A stretch of DNA of 64,000 bases. It comes from Bradyrhizobium sp. CCBAU 53338 (lineage in GTDB: Bacteria; Pseudomonadota; Alphaproteobacteria; Rhizobiales; Xanthobacteraceae). The position numbers and the translations under genes were made by a program. Under the pieces are notes generated by a model. The model searched no databases, was not told the origin of the DNA, and saw only the letters and a list, made by a program, of their open reading frames with translations. The DNA is taken from contig NZ_CP030048.1 in the NCBI RefSeq assembly GCF_015291665.1, forward strand, positions 4,960,001 through 5,024,000, read 5' to 3'. This document shows positions 38,692 to 47,531 of the stretch, one piece after another (within the stretch, counting starts at the first letter, position 1; every line of letters begins with the position of its first letter).

Positions 38692-39249
38692 GTGCAAATA
38701 TCCGCTAGCTTTGGCCTCCCCGCGCCGGTTTCGGTCGCGGAAGTGCCCTTTGACGCCGGAATCGAAACCTTGGCCCTCGACCGCAAAGACCTCGCGATTC
38801 TCGCGGAACTCACGACCAATGCGCGCGCCAGCCATACCGAGCTCGCCAACAAGGTCGGCCTTTCCAGCACGGCGCTGGCGCGACGGCAGAAGGCGCTGGA
38901 GGATGACGGCTACATCCAGGCCTATCAGGCCGCATTGGACCTGGCGCAGTTCGGGCTCACCACGACGGTACTGGTCCGTATCGCGCTCGAGAGCCAGAGC
39001 GACGAGGCGCTGAAGGCATTCGAGGCGGAGGTGGTGAAGTGCCCATCGGTCGTGCGCTGCTTCCTGATGTCCGGCACCGACGATTACATCCTGATCGTGC
39101 TCGCCCGCGACATCCAGGATTTCGAGCGCATCCACCGCACCGAACTGTCACGCCTGCCGCGCGTGGCAAGGGTGCAATCGAGTTTTGCTTTGCGCGAGGT
39201 CGTCAACCGCGCGGTGCCGACCGTGGTGTTCGGCGAGACGAAGCGATAG
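38692..39249 (+). CDS. Lrp/AsnC-family regulator (AldR-like)
   Basis: 185 residues from a GTG. Winged helix LDRKDLAILAELTTNARASHTELANKVGLSSTALARRQKAL, then the RAM ligand domain (VVRCFLMSGTDDYILIVLA). It has ~25 more N-terminal residues than most Lrp proteins, so a later start is possible, but no internal start with a clear ribosome-binding site precedes the helix-turn-helix. Divergent from ald; likely activates ald in response to alanine. Confidence 0.85.
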   Translation: MQISASFGLPAPVSVAEVPFDAGIETLALDRKDLAILAELTTNARASHTELANKVGLSSTALARRQKALEDDGYIQAYQAALDLAQFGLTTTVLVRIALESQSDEALKAFEAEVVKCPSVVRCFLMSGTDDYILIVLARDIQDFERIHRTELSRLPRVARVQSSFALREVVNRAVPTVVFGETKR

Positions 39250-39339
39250 GGCACTTCCCGCGCCCGATTGCCGCCCCTGTCATAGAACTGTCATCGAATG
39301 TGCAGAGACCTGTCCGTCTCCGCTCATTCGGGACACGCC

Positions 39340-41697
39340 ATGGATTATTTCAAGCGCTTCAACTTCCTGTTCGCCGCACCTGTGTTCGACGCGGACGATC
39401 TCGAGGGCCTCCGCTTCAACCAGATCATCGAGGAGATCCAGCGCTCCGGTTTCGAGGTGGTCCGGGCCCGCAAGCTGGAAGACGCCGAGATCGCGGTGCA
39501 GACTGATGCCGCCATCGGCTGCATGGTGGTGGACTGGGGGAAGAAGGGGCTTGAGGGCAAGACCTCCGCGCTGATCAATCTGATGCGGCGCCGCGGCCTC
39601 GACTTCCCGATCATCCTCCTGATCCGCCGCAAGCGGTTCGAGGATTTGCCGGTCGAGGTGCTCGACTTCATCGACGGCTACGTCTTCCTCTCGGAGGAAA
39701 CGCCGACCTTCATCGCCAAGAATCTGATCAGCCGACTGAAACAATATGCCGAAACGCTGAAGACGCCGTTCTTCGGCGCGCTGGTCGACTATGCCGAGGA
39801 AGGCAACCAGCTCTGGACTTGTCCAGGCCACAATGGCGGCGTGTTCTACAACCGCAGCCCGATCGGCCGGGTCTTCGTGGAGCACCTCGGCGAATCCGTG
39901 TTCCGCGACGACCTCGACAATTCCGTGCTCGACCTCGGCGACCTGCTCACCCATGAGGGCCCGGCGCTGAAGGCGCAAAAGGAAGCCGCGCAGATCTTTG
40001 GCGCGGAAAAGACCTATTTCGTCCTCAACGGCACCTCGACCTCGAACAAGGTCGCGCTCGGTGCGCTCGTCACCGACGGCGACCTCGTACTGTTCGACCG
40101 CAACAACCACAAGGCTGCCCATCACGGCGCGTTGATGATCGGCGGCGGCATCCCCGTCTATGTCCCGACGATCCGCAACGCCTGGGGGTTGATCGGCCCG
40201 ATGCGCTGGGACATGCTCGACGAGAAGGCCCTGCGCGAGGCGATCCGCAATCACCCCCTGGTCACGGACAAGGACGCCTGGCGCAAGGAGCGGCCGTTCC
40301 GCGTCGCCGTGGTCGAGCAGTGCACCTATGACGGCACGATTCACAACGCCGAAATGATCCTGAAGCGGATCGGCCATCTCTGCGAATACATCCTGTTCGA
40401 CGAGGCCTGGGCCGGCTTCATGAAATTTCACCCGCTCTATACCGGTCGCTTCGCCATGGGCCTGGCCAACCTTGCGCCGGAAGCGCCCGGTATCATCGCG
40501 ACGCAGTCGACACACAAGCAACTCGCGAGCTTCTCGCAGGCGTCCCAGATCCACATCAAGGACCGCCACATCCGCGGCCAGAAGCGGCGCGTCGAGCACC
40601 GCCGCTTCAACGAAAGCTTCATGCAGCACGCCTCGACGTCGCCCTTCTACCCGCTGTTCGCCTCGCTCGATGTCGGCGCCCAGATGATGAAAGGCCGCTC
40701 CGGCGAAGTGCTGTGGGACGACACGATCCGCCTCGGCATCGAGCTGCGCAAAAAGATCCGCGCGATGCGCCGGGAGTTCGAGGAGAAGGAACAGAACCCG
40801 GATCGCCGCTGGTTCTTCGAGCCCTTCGTTCCCGATCGCGTCGCCATCCCCGACGTCAGCCGTCCGGGCGCCGCGCATAACGTTGCCTGGGAAACGCTCT
40901 CGACCGACGAACTCGCGACCAATTCCGCGCTCTGGCAGCTTTCGCCGGACAGCAGCTGGCACGGCTTCCCCGGCATGGCCGAGGGCTTTGCCATGACCGA
41001 TCCGAACAAGCTGACCTTGCTCACCCCCGGCTTCGACCGCGCCACCGGCGCCTATGTCGACCACGGAATCCCCGCCCCTGTCGTCGCGCAATATTTGCGC
41101 GAAAACCGTATCGTGCCTGAAAAGAACGACCTCAACTCCCTGCTGTTCCTGCTCACGCCGGGCGTCGAGGCCAGCAAGGCCGGCACGCTGATCTCCGGCC
41201 TCGTCGCCTTCAAGAAGCTGCACGACGACAACGCGCTGCTGGCCGACGCGATCCCGGAATTCTATCAGCGGCGTCAGGCACGCTATGCCGGCGTGCGGCT
41301 GCGCGACCTCTGCGGCGAGATGCACCGCTTCTTCCGCGCCGCCGACGTTAGCGCGCTCCAGGCGCGGCAGTTCATGCCGGAGCACATGCCGGAGATCGCG
41401 ATGTCGCCCCGCGATGCCGCCCGCTATCTGTTCAAGAACGACGTCGACTACCTGCCGATCGAGGCGATCACCGGCCGCATCGCCACCACGCCCTTCGTGG
41501 TCTATCCGCCAGGGATCGCTACCATCGTGCCCGGCGAGCGGCTGACGGAACGTGCCAAGCCCATGGTGGATTATCTCAAGATGTTCGAAACCTGCTTCAA
41601 CACGTTTCCGGGCTTCGATGTCGAAATCCAGGGCGTCTACAAGGAAGTCGACGCGCGCGGCAGCATCGGACTCTATACCTATGTCGTTGCCGAGTAG
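39340..41697 (+). CDS. Ornithine/lysine/arginine decarboxylase (fold type I, large form)
   Basis: 785 residues. N-terminal receiver-like wing domain (~1-130), then the PLP domain with LNGTSTSNKVA, LFDRNNHKAAHH (His stacking on PLP), ILFDEAWAGFMKFHP (Asp on the pyridine N) and TQSTHKQLASFSQAS with the Schiff-base Lys; C-terminal domain to VVAE. Biosynthetic or acid-stress amino-acid decarboxylase producing putrescine, cadaverine or agmatine with release of CO2. ATG 39340 (MDYFKRFNFL) is preferred to ATG 39298. Substrate cannot be settled without an alignment. Confidence 0.87.
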   Translation: MDYFKRFNFLFAAPVFDADDLEGLRFNQIIEEIQRSGFEVVRARKLEDAEIAVQTDAAIGCMVVDWGKKGLEGKTSALINLMRRRGLDFPIILLIRRKRFEDLPVEVLDFIDGYVFLSEETPTFIAKNLISRLKQYAETLKTPFFGALVDYAEEGNQLWTCPGHNGGVFYNRSPIGRVFVEHLGESVFRDDLDNSVLDLGDLLTHEGPALKAQKEAAQIFGAEKTYFVLNGTSTSNKVALGALVTDGDLVLFDRNNHKAAHHGALMIGGGIPVYVPTIRNAWGLIGPMRWDMLDEKALREAIRNHPLVTDKDAWRKERPFRVAVVEQCTYDGTIHNAEMILKRIGHLCEYILFDEAWAGFMKFHPLYTGRFAMGLANLAPEAPGIIATQSTHKQLASFSQASQIHIKDRHIRGQKRRVEHRRFNESFMQHASTSPFYPLFASLDVGAQMMKGRSGEVLWDDTIRLGIELRKKIRAMRREFEEKEQNPDRRWFFEPFVPDRVAIPDVSRPGAAHNVAWETLSTDELATNSALWQLSPDSSWHGFPGMAEGFAMTDPNKLTLLTPGFDRATGAYVDHGIPAPVVAQYLRENRIVPEKNDLNSLLFLLTPGVEASKAGTLISGLVAFKKLHDDNALLADAIPEFYQRRQARYAGVRLRDLCGEMHRFFRAADVSALQARQFMPEHMPEIAMSPRDAARYLFKNDVDYLPIEAITGRIATTPFVVYPPGIATIVPGERLTERAKPMVDYLKMFETCFNTFPGFDVEIQGVYKEVDARGSIGLYTYVVAE

Positions 41698-41703
41698 GAG
41701 CCC

Positions 41704-42282
41704 ATGAACGAAACAGCGATTGCACGCACCGATGAAGAGCCGGTCCTGGTCCGGCCGTCACGCGAGAGCGATATCGAGGCGATGCTGGCGATCTATCGCC
41801 ATCATGTTCGCAATGGCGTGCCGCGCGATGTCGAGGGAACCGGTGCGCCCGAGCCGGATGACCTTCGCGACCGGCGCAAGAATTTGAAGCAGACTCGCCT
41901 GCCGCATCTGGTCGCGACCTGGCGCGGCGAGGTCGTCGGCTATGCCTATGCGGTGCTGTTCCGCAAGCGCCCGGCCTATCGTTACACGGCCAAGCACTCG
42001 ATCTACGTCCACCACGAGCATCTCGGCCGCGGCGTCGGGCGATTGCTGCTTCAAGAGCTGATCGATGCCTGTGCAGCGACCGGATTCCGCCAGATGATCG
42101 GCTACATCGATGCCGACAACGCACCGTCGTTGGCGCTGCACGAAAGGTTTGGATTTGCGCGCGTCGGCCTGCTCTGCGGCGTGGCCTATCGGCACGGCCG
42201 CTGGTCTGATACCGCCATGGTGCAGCGTTCGCTCGGCGCCGGCGTCACCGCGCCGCCGCCTGTCACGGCACCCGGACGTTAG
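41704..42282 (+). CDS. GNAT N-acetyltransferase (phosphinothricin acetyltransferase-like)
   Basis: 192 residues. Acetyl-CoA loop HLGRGVGRLLLQELI, then GYIDADNAPSLALHERFGFARVG, typical of the PAT/YncA branch that acetylates amines such as methionine sulfoximine or phosphinothricin analogues. It starts 6 bp after the decarboxylase gene, so the two are probably co-transcribed; acetylation of a polyamine product is conceivable but unproven. The C-terminal ~15 residues are Ala/Pro rich. Confidence 0.85.
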   Translation: MNETAIARTDEEPVLVRPSRESDIEAMLAIYRHHVRNGVPRDVEGTGAPEPDDLRDRRKNLKQTRLPHLVATWRGEVVGYAYAVLFRKRPAYRYTAKHSIYVHHEHLGRGVGRLLLQELIDACAATGFRQMIGYIDADNAPSLALHERFGFARVGLLCGVAYRHGRWSDTAMVQRSLGAGVTAPPPVTAPGR

Positions 42283-42285
42283 ACC

Positions 42286-42498
42286 TTACGAGGGAAAGTC
42301 AGCCGGTCTGACCTGAATGCGGTCGGCATGCAGCGACCAGTGATGCAACGCCTGGTCCTGGCAAAACCTCGCCTTCGCCCGCTCCCTCGCTTCGTCCTCG
42401 TCGACGGCGTCGATTTCGAGCGTGCCCTGGCAGATCTCGCTCTGCCGGCCGTATTCGCCGAGCACGTCCTTCATGAACCTGACGACATAAGTTGACAT
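42286..42498 (-). CDS. Small conserved-looking protein, unknown function
   Basis: 70 residues, acidic in the middle (DAVDEDEARERAKARF), soluble, no membrane segment. AGGAGG lies 6 bp before ATG 42498, a strong ribosome-binding site, which supports it as a real gene. Convergent with the GNAT gene (3 bp apart). I do not recognise a family. Confidence 0.6.
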   Translation of the reverse strand: MSTYVVRFMKDVLGEYGRQSEICQGTLEIDAVDEDEARERAKARFCQDQALHHWSLHADRIQVRPADFPS

Positions 42499-42594
42499 GG
42501 GACCTCCTGCTGCCCCGGCAATACTTTAATTCATTTAAGCCGGATGAGGGAGGGAGATTTTGACGCGGATCAAGGCCCGGCGAGGTTCCCGCCC

Positions 42595-43644
42595 CTACCC
42601 CGGCGCGACGCCGAAGGTCTGCTTGAATCGTTCGGCATAGACGGGCCAAACCTCGGGATTGATGATGCGCGGCGGCCGCTTGCCGTCGAGCGTCTCGAGC
42701 ACCTGCTCGGCGGCAATGCGGCCCATGTTCTGGCGCGCCTCGATCGTAACGCCTGCGGTGTGCGGGCTTGCCAGCACGTTGTCGAACTGAAGCAGCGGAT
42801 GCTCCGGCGGCGGCGGCTCCTTGGACCAGACGTCGAGGCCGGCACCGGCAATGCGCTTGTCGCGCAACGCGCCAAGCAGCGCGTCCTCATCGTGAATGAA
42901 ACCGCGCGCGGTGGTGATGAAATAGGCGTGCGGCTGCATCAGCCCGAACTCGCGCACGCTGATCATGTTGCGGCTGCCCTTGTTGAGCGGACATGAGATC
43001 GAGACGAAATCGGCCCGGCGCAAAAGCTCGTCCAGCTCGACCTTCTCACCGCCCCGCTCGGCCATCACCTCTTTCGAGAGATAGGGGTCGTAGGCCAGCA
43101 CCTTCATGCCGAGCAGGCCCTTGCAGAGTGCTGCGATGCGGCGACCGACATTGCCGAGACCGACGATGCCGACGGTCTTGTGCTCGACCTCGTTGCCGAT
43201 GAGCTCGTTACGGTTGACGTTGGCCTCGCGGCGTAGCCGTCGATCGGACTGGATGATGCGCTTGGACAAGGTCAGCATCATCGCCAGGGCGTGCTCGGCA
43301 ACCGAATGCGCATTGCCGCCGGACTGGTTGACGACCAGCACGCCCGCATCAGTGCAAGCCTGGACATCGACGGGGTCGAAGCCCGCGCCGTTGCTGGAGA
43401 CCAGCAGGAGGTTCGGCGTGCGCTTCAGGAGGGCCGCGTCGACATGGAAATGCGGCGCCAGCTCGTCGCGGGCGGCGCCGATCTGGTAGACATGGGCCGC
43501 GCTCAGGATCGGCGCGTAGAAATCCTCGGGGCTTTCGTTCTCGATGCGGTCGAGCCGGACGTCGGGCCGCGCCTTCAGGATGTCGGCATAAATAGGATTG
43601 GCCAGGTATTTGACGTAGAAGACGCGTTTGCTGTTGACCGACAT
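42595..43644 (-). CDS. D-isomer 2-hydroxyacid dehydrogenase
   Basis: 349 residues. NAD motif VGIVGLGNVGRRIAALCKG, catalytic Arg region FITTARGFIHDEDAL, Glu region GAGLDVWSKEPPP, and catalytic His in SPHTAGVT. Reduces a 2-keto acid or oxidises the hydroxyacid. Divergent from the ComDE-like decarboxylase genes across a 241-bp gap. Sulfolactate dehydrogenases (SlcC) belong to this family, so a link to sulfopyruvate is possible; glyoxylate/hydroxypyruvate reductase or a phosphoglycerate-dehydrogenase-like role are alternatives. Confidence 0.85.
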   Translation of the reverse strand: MSVNSKRVFYVKYLANPIYADILKARPDVRLDRIENESPEDFYAPILSAAHVYQIGAARDELAPHFHVDAALLKRTPNLLLVSSNGAGFDPVDVQACTDAGVLVVNQSGGNAHSVAEHALAMMLTLSKRIIQSDRRLRREANVNRNELIGNEVEHKTVGIVGLGNVGRRIAALCKGLLGMKVLAYDPYLSKEVMAERGGEKVELDELLRRADFVSISCPLNKGSRNMISVREFGLMQPHAYFITTARGFIHDEDALLGALRDKRIAGAGLDVWSKEPPPPEHPLLQFDNVLASPHTAGVTIEARQNMGRIAAEQVLETLDGKRPPRIINPEVWPVYAERFKQTFGVAPG

Positions 43645-43885
43645 CAGGACCCTTCCGGCTCTCTCATGGAGACCCGCAAGGTCAGCGCCATGCGCGCCCT
43701 GCTCCTGCGTTCTCCCCGTTTTCTCGTTCTCCGGCTTATGACATGGCGGTGCCGGCCATGGCAGGCCGTCTGGCGCAGATCACGGTGCCGGCCCGGGTAT
43801 GTTGACAATCCCGCCCGCTCCGTCAAGTTCGGCAGACCGCCGCGACGGACAAATAAGAAACATGCGCGGCTGAAGGGAGAACGCG

Positions 43886-44452
43886 ATGGCGATTGCGGAA
43901 CAGCAGACCTCGTCCCGAGCGGGACCGGAGGCCGGCGAGCGAAGCTGGCATAGCCTCGTCCTGCAAACCCTGAAGCGGAACGAGATCAGCCTCATCCCCT
44001 ACGTGCCCGACCGCGTGCTGACGCCGCTGATCAAGAATTTGCACGCCGACCCTTTCTTCACGACCTTTGCCACCGCCCGCGAGGAAGAGGCCGTCGGCAT
44101 CGTCTCCGGCGCCTGGATGGGCGGGCGGCGCGGCGCGGTGCTGATGCAGACTTCGGGCTTTGCAACGCTGGCCAACACGCTCGCCTCGCTCGCGGTGCCC
44201 TACCAGATCCCGCTGATCATGTTCGTATCCGAGCGCGGAACGCTCGGCGAGTTCAATTACGGCCAATCGCTGGTCTGCCGCACGATGCGCCCGGTGCTGG
44301 ATTCGCTGGCGCTGGAGCACCACACCATCACCCGGCTCGACGAGCTCGAATTCATCGCCGACCGCTCGATCAAGCAGGCCGTCACCACGCAGGCGCCGGT
44401 CGCACTGATTCTCAATCCGCTGCTCACGGGCGGCAAGGTCTTCGACAAGTGA
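43886..44452 (+). CDS. ThDP-dependent decarboxylase, alpha (PYR) subunit, ComD-like
   Basis: 188 residues, only the pyrimidine-binding domain of a ThDP enzyme: TAREEEAVGIVSGAWMGG contains the Glu that activates the cofactor, followed by MQTSGFATLANTLASL. Split alpha/beta subunits of this length are typical of sulfopyruvate decarboxylase (ComD/ComE) and its relatives, which turn 3-sulfopyruvate into sulfoacetaldehyde + CO2. A TTGACA hexamer at 43802-43807 is a possible -35 element. Alternatives: phosphonopyruvate or other 2-keto-acid decarboxylase. Confidence 0.75.
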   Translation: MAIAEQQTSSRAGPEAGERSWHSLVLQTLKRNEISLIPYVPDRVLTPLIKNLHADPFFTTFATAREEEAVGIVSGAWMGGRRGAVLMQTSGFATLANTLASLAVPYQIPLIMFVSERGTLGEFNYGQSLVCRTMRPVLDSLALEHHTITRLDELEFIADRSIKQAVTTQAPVALILNPLLTGGKVFDK

Positions 44453-45057
44453 GCCCCGGCATGACCACGCGCAACACCAAGGTGATGAACCGCTTCGATG
44501 TGACCTCGCGCCTGATCGCAAAGCTCAAGCACGAGGAAGCGGTGATCGGCGGCATCGGCAATACCAATTTCGACCTCTGGGCCGCTGGCCACCGCCCGCA
44601 GAACTTTTACATGCTGGGCAGCATGGGCCTTGCCTTCCCGATCGCGCTCGGCGTGGCGCTGGCGCAGCCTGACCGCCGCGTCTTCGCGCTGGAGGGCGAC
44701 GGCTCGCTCCTGATGCAGCTCGGCGCGCTCTCGACCATTGCGGCGCTGAAACCGAAGAACCTCATCATGATCGTGATGGACAACGGCATCTACCAGATCA
44801 CCGGGGCGCAGCCGACGCCGGCCGCTGGCGTCGCCGACCTCGTCGCCATCGCCCTGGGCTCGGGTCTCACCAACAGTGCTTGGGCCGCGGACGAGGAGGA
44901 TTTCGAGCGCCTGATCGACGAGGCGATGTCGGTCGACGAGCCGAGCCTGATTGCACTGCGCATCGACGACAAGCCTGGTGTCGGCACCACCCGCCGGGAT
45001 CCCGTGCAGATCCGCGAGCGTTTCATGCACGGCCTCGGCGTGCGCGAGCCGCTTTAA
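44449..45057 (+). CDS. ThDP-dependent decarboxylase, beta (PP) subunit, ComE-like
   Basis: 202 residues, only the pyrophosphate-binding domain: GDGSLLMQLGALSTIA through VMDNGIYQITG gives the GDG-X(23-27)-N metal/ThDP motif. A GTG at 44449 overlaps the alpha-subunit stop (GTGA); an ATG at 44461 is also possible. Active site would form between the two subunits. Ends just before a strong terminator at 45078-45108. No sulfoacetaldehyde acetyltransferase (xsc) gene is in the window. Confidence 0.77.
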   Translation: MSPGMTTRNTKVMNRFDVTSRLIAKLKHEEAVIGGIGNTNFDLWAAGHRPQNFYMLGSMGLAFPIALGVALAQPDRRVFALEGDGSLLMQLGALSTIAALKPKNLIMIVMDNGIYQITGAQPTPAAGVADLVAIALGSGLTNSAWAADEEDFERLIDEAMSVDEPSLIALRIDDKPGVGTTRRDPVQIRERFMHGLGVREPL

Positions 45058-45077
45058 GGTTTCGTCATCGACGATAA

Positions 45078-45108
45078 GGGCCCCGCGGAGCGTCACTCCG
45101 CGGGGCCC
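45078..45108. terminator. Bidirectional terminator
   Basis: Perfect 13-bp stem GGGCCCCGCGGAG / CTCCGCGGGGCCC with a 5-base loop, between convergent genes (stops at 45057 and 45138). No long T-run, but AT-rich bases follow on both sides. Confidence 0.8.
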
Positions 45109-45137
45109 CTATATTCAATCGCTCGCTTATGCTCCGA

Positions 45138-45521
45138 TCAGTCGATGATCTTGACGACGCGGCGTGTGCGCGGCTCGACGATCACGCGACGATCGTTCAC
45201 GACGGCATAACGATACTGGGTGTAGTTCGGCACCGGCCGCAACACTACGGTCGAAGGCAGCGGCTCGCCAACCACGACGCGCTCGTGCACCACCACGGAA
45301 TCATCGCGCGGGATGCCGCCCAGAATTGCATTCGGAATCTCCAGTCCGGCACCGACGGCCGCACCGACGGTGCCGCCAACCATCGCGCCCACGGGGCCTC
45401 CGATTTCGCCGCCCGCACGCGCGCCGTTCGCGGCGCCCTCGGCGGTCGTCGACTGAGCAAAGGCTGCACTCGACGCCAGCAGCGACGCGGCAGCCAACGA
45501 AATCGCAAGACGGGTTTTCAT
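45138..45521 (-). CDS. DUF1236-like secreted protein
   Basis: 127 residues from ATG 45521. Signal peptide MKTRLAISLAAASLLASSAAFA, then a glycine/alanine-rich stretch (GARAGGEIGGPVGAMVGG, glycine-zipper-like) and a C-terminal YAVVNDRRVIVEPRTRRVV motif, the DUF1236 hallmark common in Bradyrhizobium. Envelope location expected; function unknown. The frame to 45623 lacks support. Confidence 0.75.
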   Translation of the reverse strand: MKTRLAISLAAASLLASSAAFAQSTTAEGAANGARAGGEIGGPVGAMVGGTVGAAVGAGLEIPNAILGGIPRDDSVVVHERVVVGEPLPSTVVLRPVPNYTQYRYAVVNDRRVIVEPRTRRVVKIID

Positions 45522-45559
45522 GTCCTGATGTCTCCAGTGATTGTTGTGCGGCATCAACC

Positions 45560-45590
45560 GCGGGGCCGGAGCATTGTTCCGGTTCCCGCG
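45560..45590 (-). terminator. Weak stem-loop after glxR
   Basis: Imperfect stem GCGGGGCCGGA / TCCGGTTCCCGC around ~7 bases, 45-75 bp past the glxR stop in its direction of transcription and upstream of the DUF1236 gene. Poly-T absent. Confidence 0.35.
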
Positions 45591-45634
45591 CGATGAAACA
45601 CACATCAAACTGGTGAATGTCACTGCGTAACAGT

Positions 45635-46522
45635 TCAGCTGGCTGCGATCTCGTGGCCCGCCATCAGTTCCAGCGCACGGACCATCGCCGAATGATCCCA
45701 GCCCTTACCGCCATGCGCGGTGCAGGACGAGAACAATTGCTGCGCCACCGCCGTGCTCGGCAGCGACAGGCCGAGCGAACGCGCCCCTTCAAGCGCGAGG
45801 TTGAGATCCTTCTGATGCAGCTCGATGCGGAAGCCCGGATCGAAATTGCGCTTCACCATACGCTCGCCGTGTACCTCGAGAATGCGCGAGGACGCGAAGC
45901 CGCCCATCAGCGCCTTGCGCACCAGCGCAGGATCGGCACCGGCCTTGGACGCGAACAAGAGCGCCTCGCTCACCGCCTCGATCGTCAGCGCGACGATGAT
46001 CTGATTGGCGACTTTCGTCGTCTGCCCGTCGCCATTCGCCCCGACATGCGTGACGTTCTTGCCCATCCTGTCGAAAACAGGCTTCATGGTGCCAAAGGCC
46101 CGCTCGGGCCCGCCGACCATGATGGTGAGGCTCGCAGCCTTGGCGCCAACCTCCCCGCCCGACACCGGCGCATCGAGGTAATCGGCGCCCAGAGCCTCGA
46201 TCTTCTTCGCAAACTCCTTGGTCGCCAGCGGCGAGATCGAGCTCATGTCGATCACGATCTTGCCTTTGGAGATGCCGCCCGCGACGCCGTCCTTGCCAAA
46301 CAGAACGGCTTCGACATGCGGCGTATCCGGCACCATGATGATGACGGCGTCCGCCTCCTCCGCGACCTCCTTGGCCGATTTGCAGGCGATGCCGCCTGCC
46401 GCGATCAGCTCAGGCGCGACCGGCGCGACGTCGTGCAGGAGGACGCGATGGCCCGCAGCCAGGAGATGGCTGGCCATCGGCCGTCCCATAGTGCCAAGTC
46501 CGATGAAGCCGATGTCGATCAT
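45635..46522 (-). CDS. glxR: Tartronate semialdehyde reductase (2-hydroxy-3-oxopropionate reductase)
   Basis: 295 residues, beta-hydroxyacid dehydrogenase family. N-terminal IGFIGLGTMGRPMASHLLAAG, substrate motif DAPVSGGEVGAKAASLTIMVGG, catalytic Lys region GQTTKVANQIIV. Reduces tartronate semialdehyde to glycerate. Follows hyi and gcl on the same strand after a 212-bp gap filled by a palindromic repeat. 3-hydroxyisobutyrate dehydrogenase is the main alternative by sequence; context decides for GlxR. Confidence 0.85.
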   Translation of the reverse strand: MIDIGFIGLGTMGRPMASHLLAAGHRVLLHDVAPVAPELIAAGGIACKSAKEVAEEADAVIIMVPDTPHVEAVLFGKDGVAGGISKGKIVIDMSSISPLATKEFAKKIEALGADYLDAPVSGGEVGAKAASLTIMVGGPERAFGTMKPVFDRMGKNVTHVGANGDGQTTKVANQIIVALTIEAVSEALLFASKAGADPALVRKALMGGFASSRILEVHGERMVKRNFDPGFRIELHQKDLNLALEGARSLGLSLPSTAVAQQLFSSCTAHGGKGWDHSAMVRALELMAGHEIAAS

Positions 46523-46573
46523 GTCTAGCTTTCTCTCAGTTGCTTTAGAAAAAGTTCAACGACGCTTTCGGTG

Positions 46574-46708
46574 CACCTCTCCCGCTTGCGCGAGAGGTCG
46601 GCACGCAGTGCCGGGTGAGGGCTTTCTCTGCTTCGGGATTTTTCTCGGTCTACCTCGGCAATCCGTCATTGAGACACCCTCTCCCCCTCTCGCGCGAGCG
46701 GGAGAGGG
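46574..46708. repeat. Palindromic intergenic repeat between hyi and glxR
   Basis: Arms CACCTCTCCCGCTTGCGCGAG (first 20 bases from 46574) and, inverted, a near copy at 46686-46708 ending GCGGGAGAGGG. The spacer has GGCACGCAGTGCCGGG, another small hairpin. Widespread repeat type in Bradyrhizobium-like genomes; lies inside the gcl-hyi-glxR unit and could reduce glxR expression relative to gcl. Confidence 0.65.
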
Positions 46709-46734
46709 AGCGCACCGTCGTCGTGGCCATGCTC

Positions 46735-47520
46735 TCAGGTCTCGAAGGTCTGCGCCGCGTGCCAGGACAGGCCTTCCAGCGTCGTGGTGCGCGGCTTGTA
46801 TTCGCAGCCGATCCAGCCGCGATAGCCGATCGCGTCGAGATGGCGGAACAGGAAGGGATAGTTGATCTCGCCGGTGCCCGGCTCATGCCGGCCGGGATTG
46901 TCGGCGAGCTGGATGTGGGAGATCTGCGGCAGATATTCCTGCATGGTGCGGGCGAGATCGCCCTCCATGATCTGCATGTGATAGATGTCGTATTGGACGA
47001 ACAGATTGTTCGACCGCACCTCGGAGATCAGCTGGATCGCCTGCTCGGTGCCGTTGAGAAAGAAACCGGGAATATCGAGCGTGTTGATCGGCTCGACCAG
47101 CAGCTTGATATTCTCGCGCGCCAGCGTCGACGCCGCAAAGCGCAGGTTTCCGACCAAAGTCTCCTGAAGCTCGCGCGGGTCGGTATTGTCTGGCGCGATG
47201 CCGACCAGGCAGTTGAGCTGCTCGCAATCGAGCGCCTTGGCGTAGTCGATGGCGCGGAACACGCCGTCGCGGAATTCGCTGGTGCGATCGGGCAGGATCG
47301 CGATGCCGCGCTCGCCGCCGGCCCAGTTGCCGGCGGGCAGATTGTGCAGCACCTGGGTCAGCCCGTGGGCCTCGAGCTGCTCGCGGAGCTGCGCCTTGTC
47401 AAAGTCATAGGGGAAGAGGTACTCGACCCCAGCAAAGCCTGCCGCCTTCGCCGCGGCGAAGCGGTCGATGAACGGCATCTCGTTGAAGAGCATGGTGAGA
47501 TTGGCGGCGAATTTCGGCAT
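46735..47520 (-). CDS. hyi: Hydroxypyruvate isomerase
   Basis: 261 residues, xylose-isomerase-like TIM barrel of the Hyi family. Start PKFAANLTMLFNEMPFIDRF and segments LVEPINTLDIPGFFLN (Glu metal ligand), YDIYHMQIMEGDLARTM (Asp/His ligands) and IQLADNPGRHEPGTGEINY are diagnostic. Interconverts hydroxypyruvate and tartronate semialdehyde. 11 bp after gcl. Confidence 0.92.
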   Translation of the reverse strand: MPKFAANLTMLFNEMPFIDRFAAAKAAGFAGVEYLFPYDFDKAQLREQLEAHGLTQVLHNLPAGNWAGGERGIAILPDRTSEFRDGVFRAIDYAKALDCEQLNCLVGIAPDNTDPRELQETLVGNLRFAASTLARENIKLLVEPINTLDIPGFFLNGTEQAIQLISEVRSNNLFVQYDIYHMQIMEGDLARTMQEYLPQISHIQLADNPGRHEPGTGEINYPFLFRHLDAIGYRGWIGCEYKPRTTTLEGLSWHAAQTFET

Positions 47521-47531
47521 GATGCTGTCTC

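Noticed and set aside
39280..41385. 701-codon open frame antisense to the amino-acid decarboxylase gene
   Set aside because: Mirror of a well-supported gene on the opposite strand in GC-rich DNA; no family motifs and no plausible ribosome-binding site.
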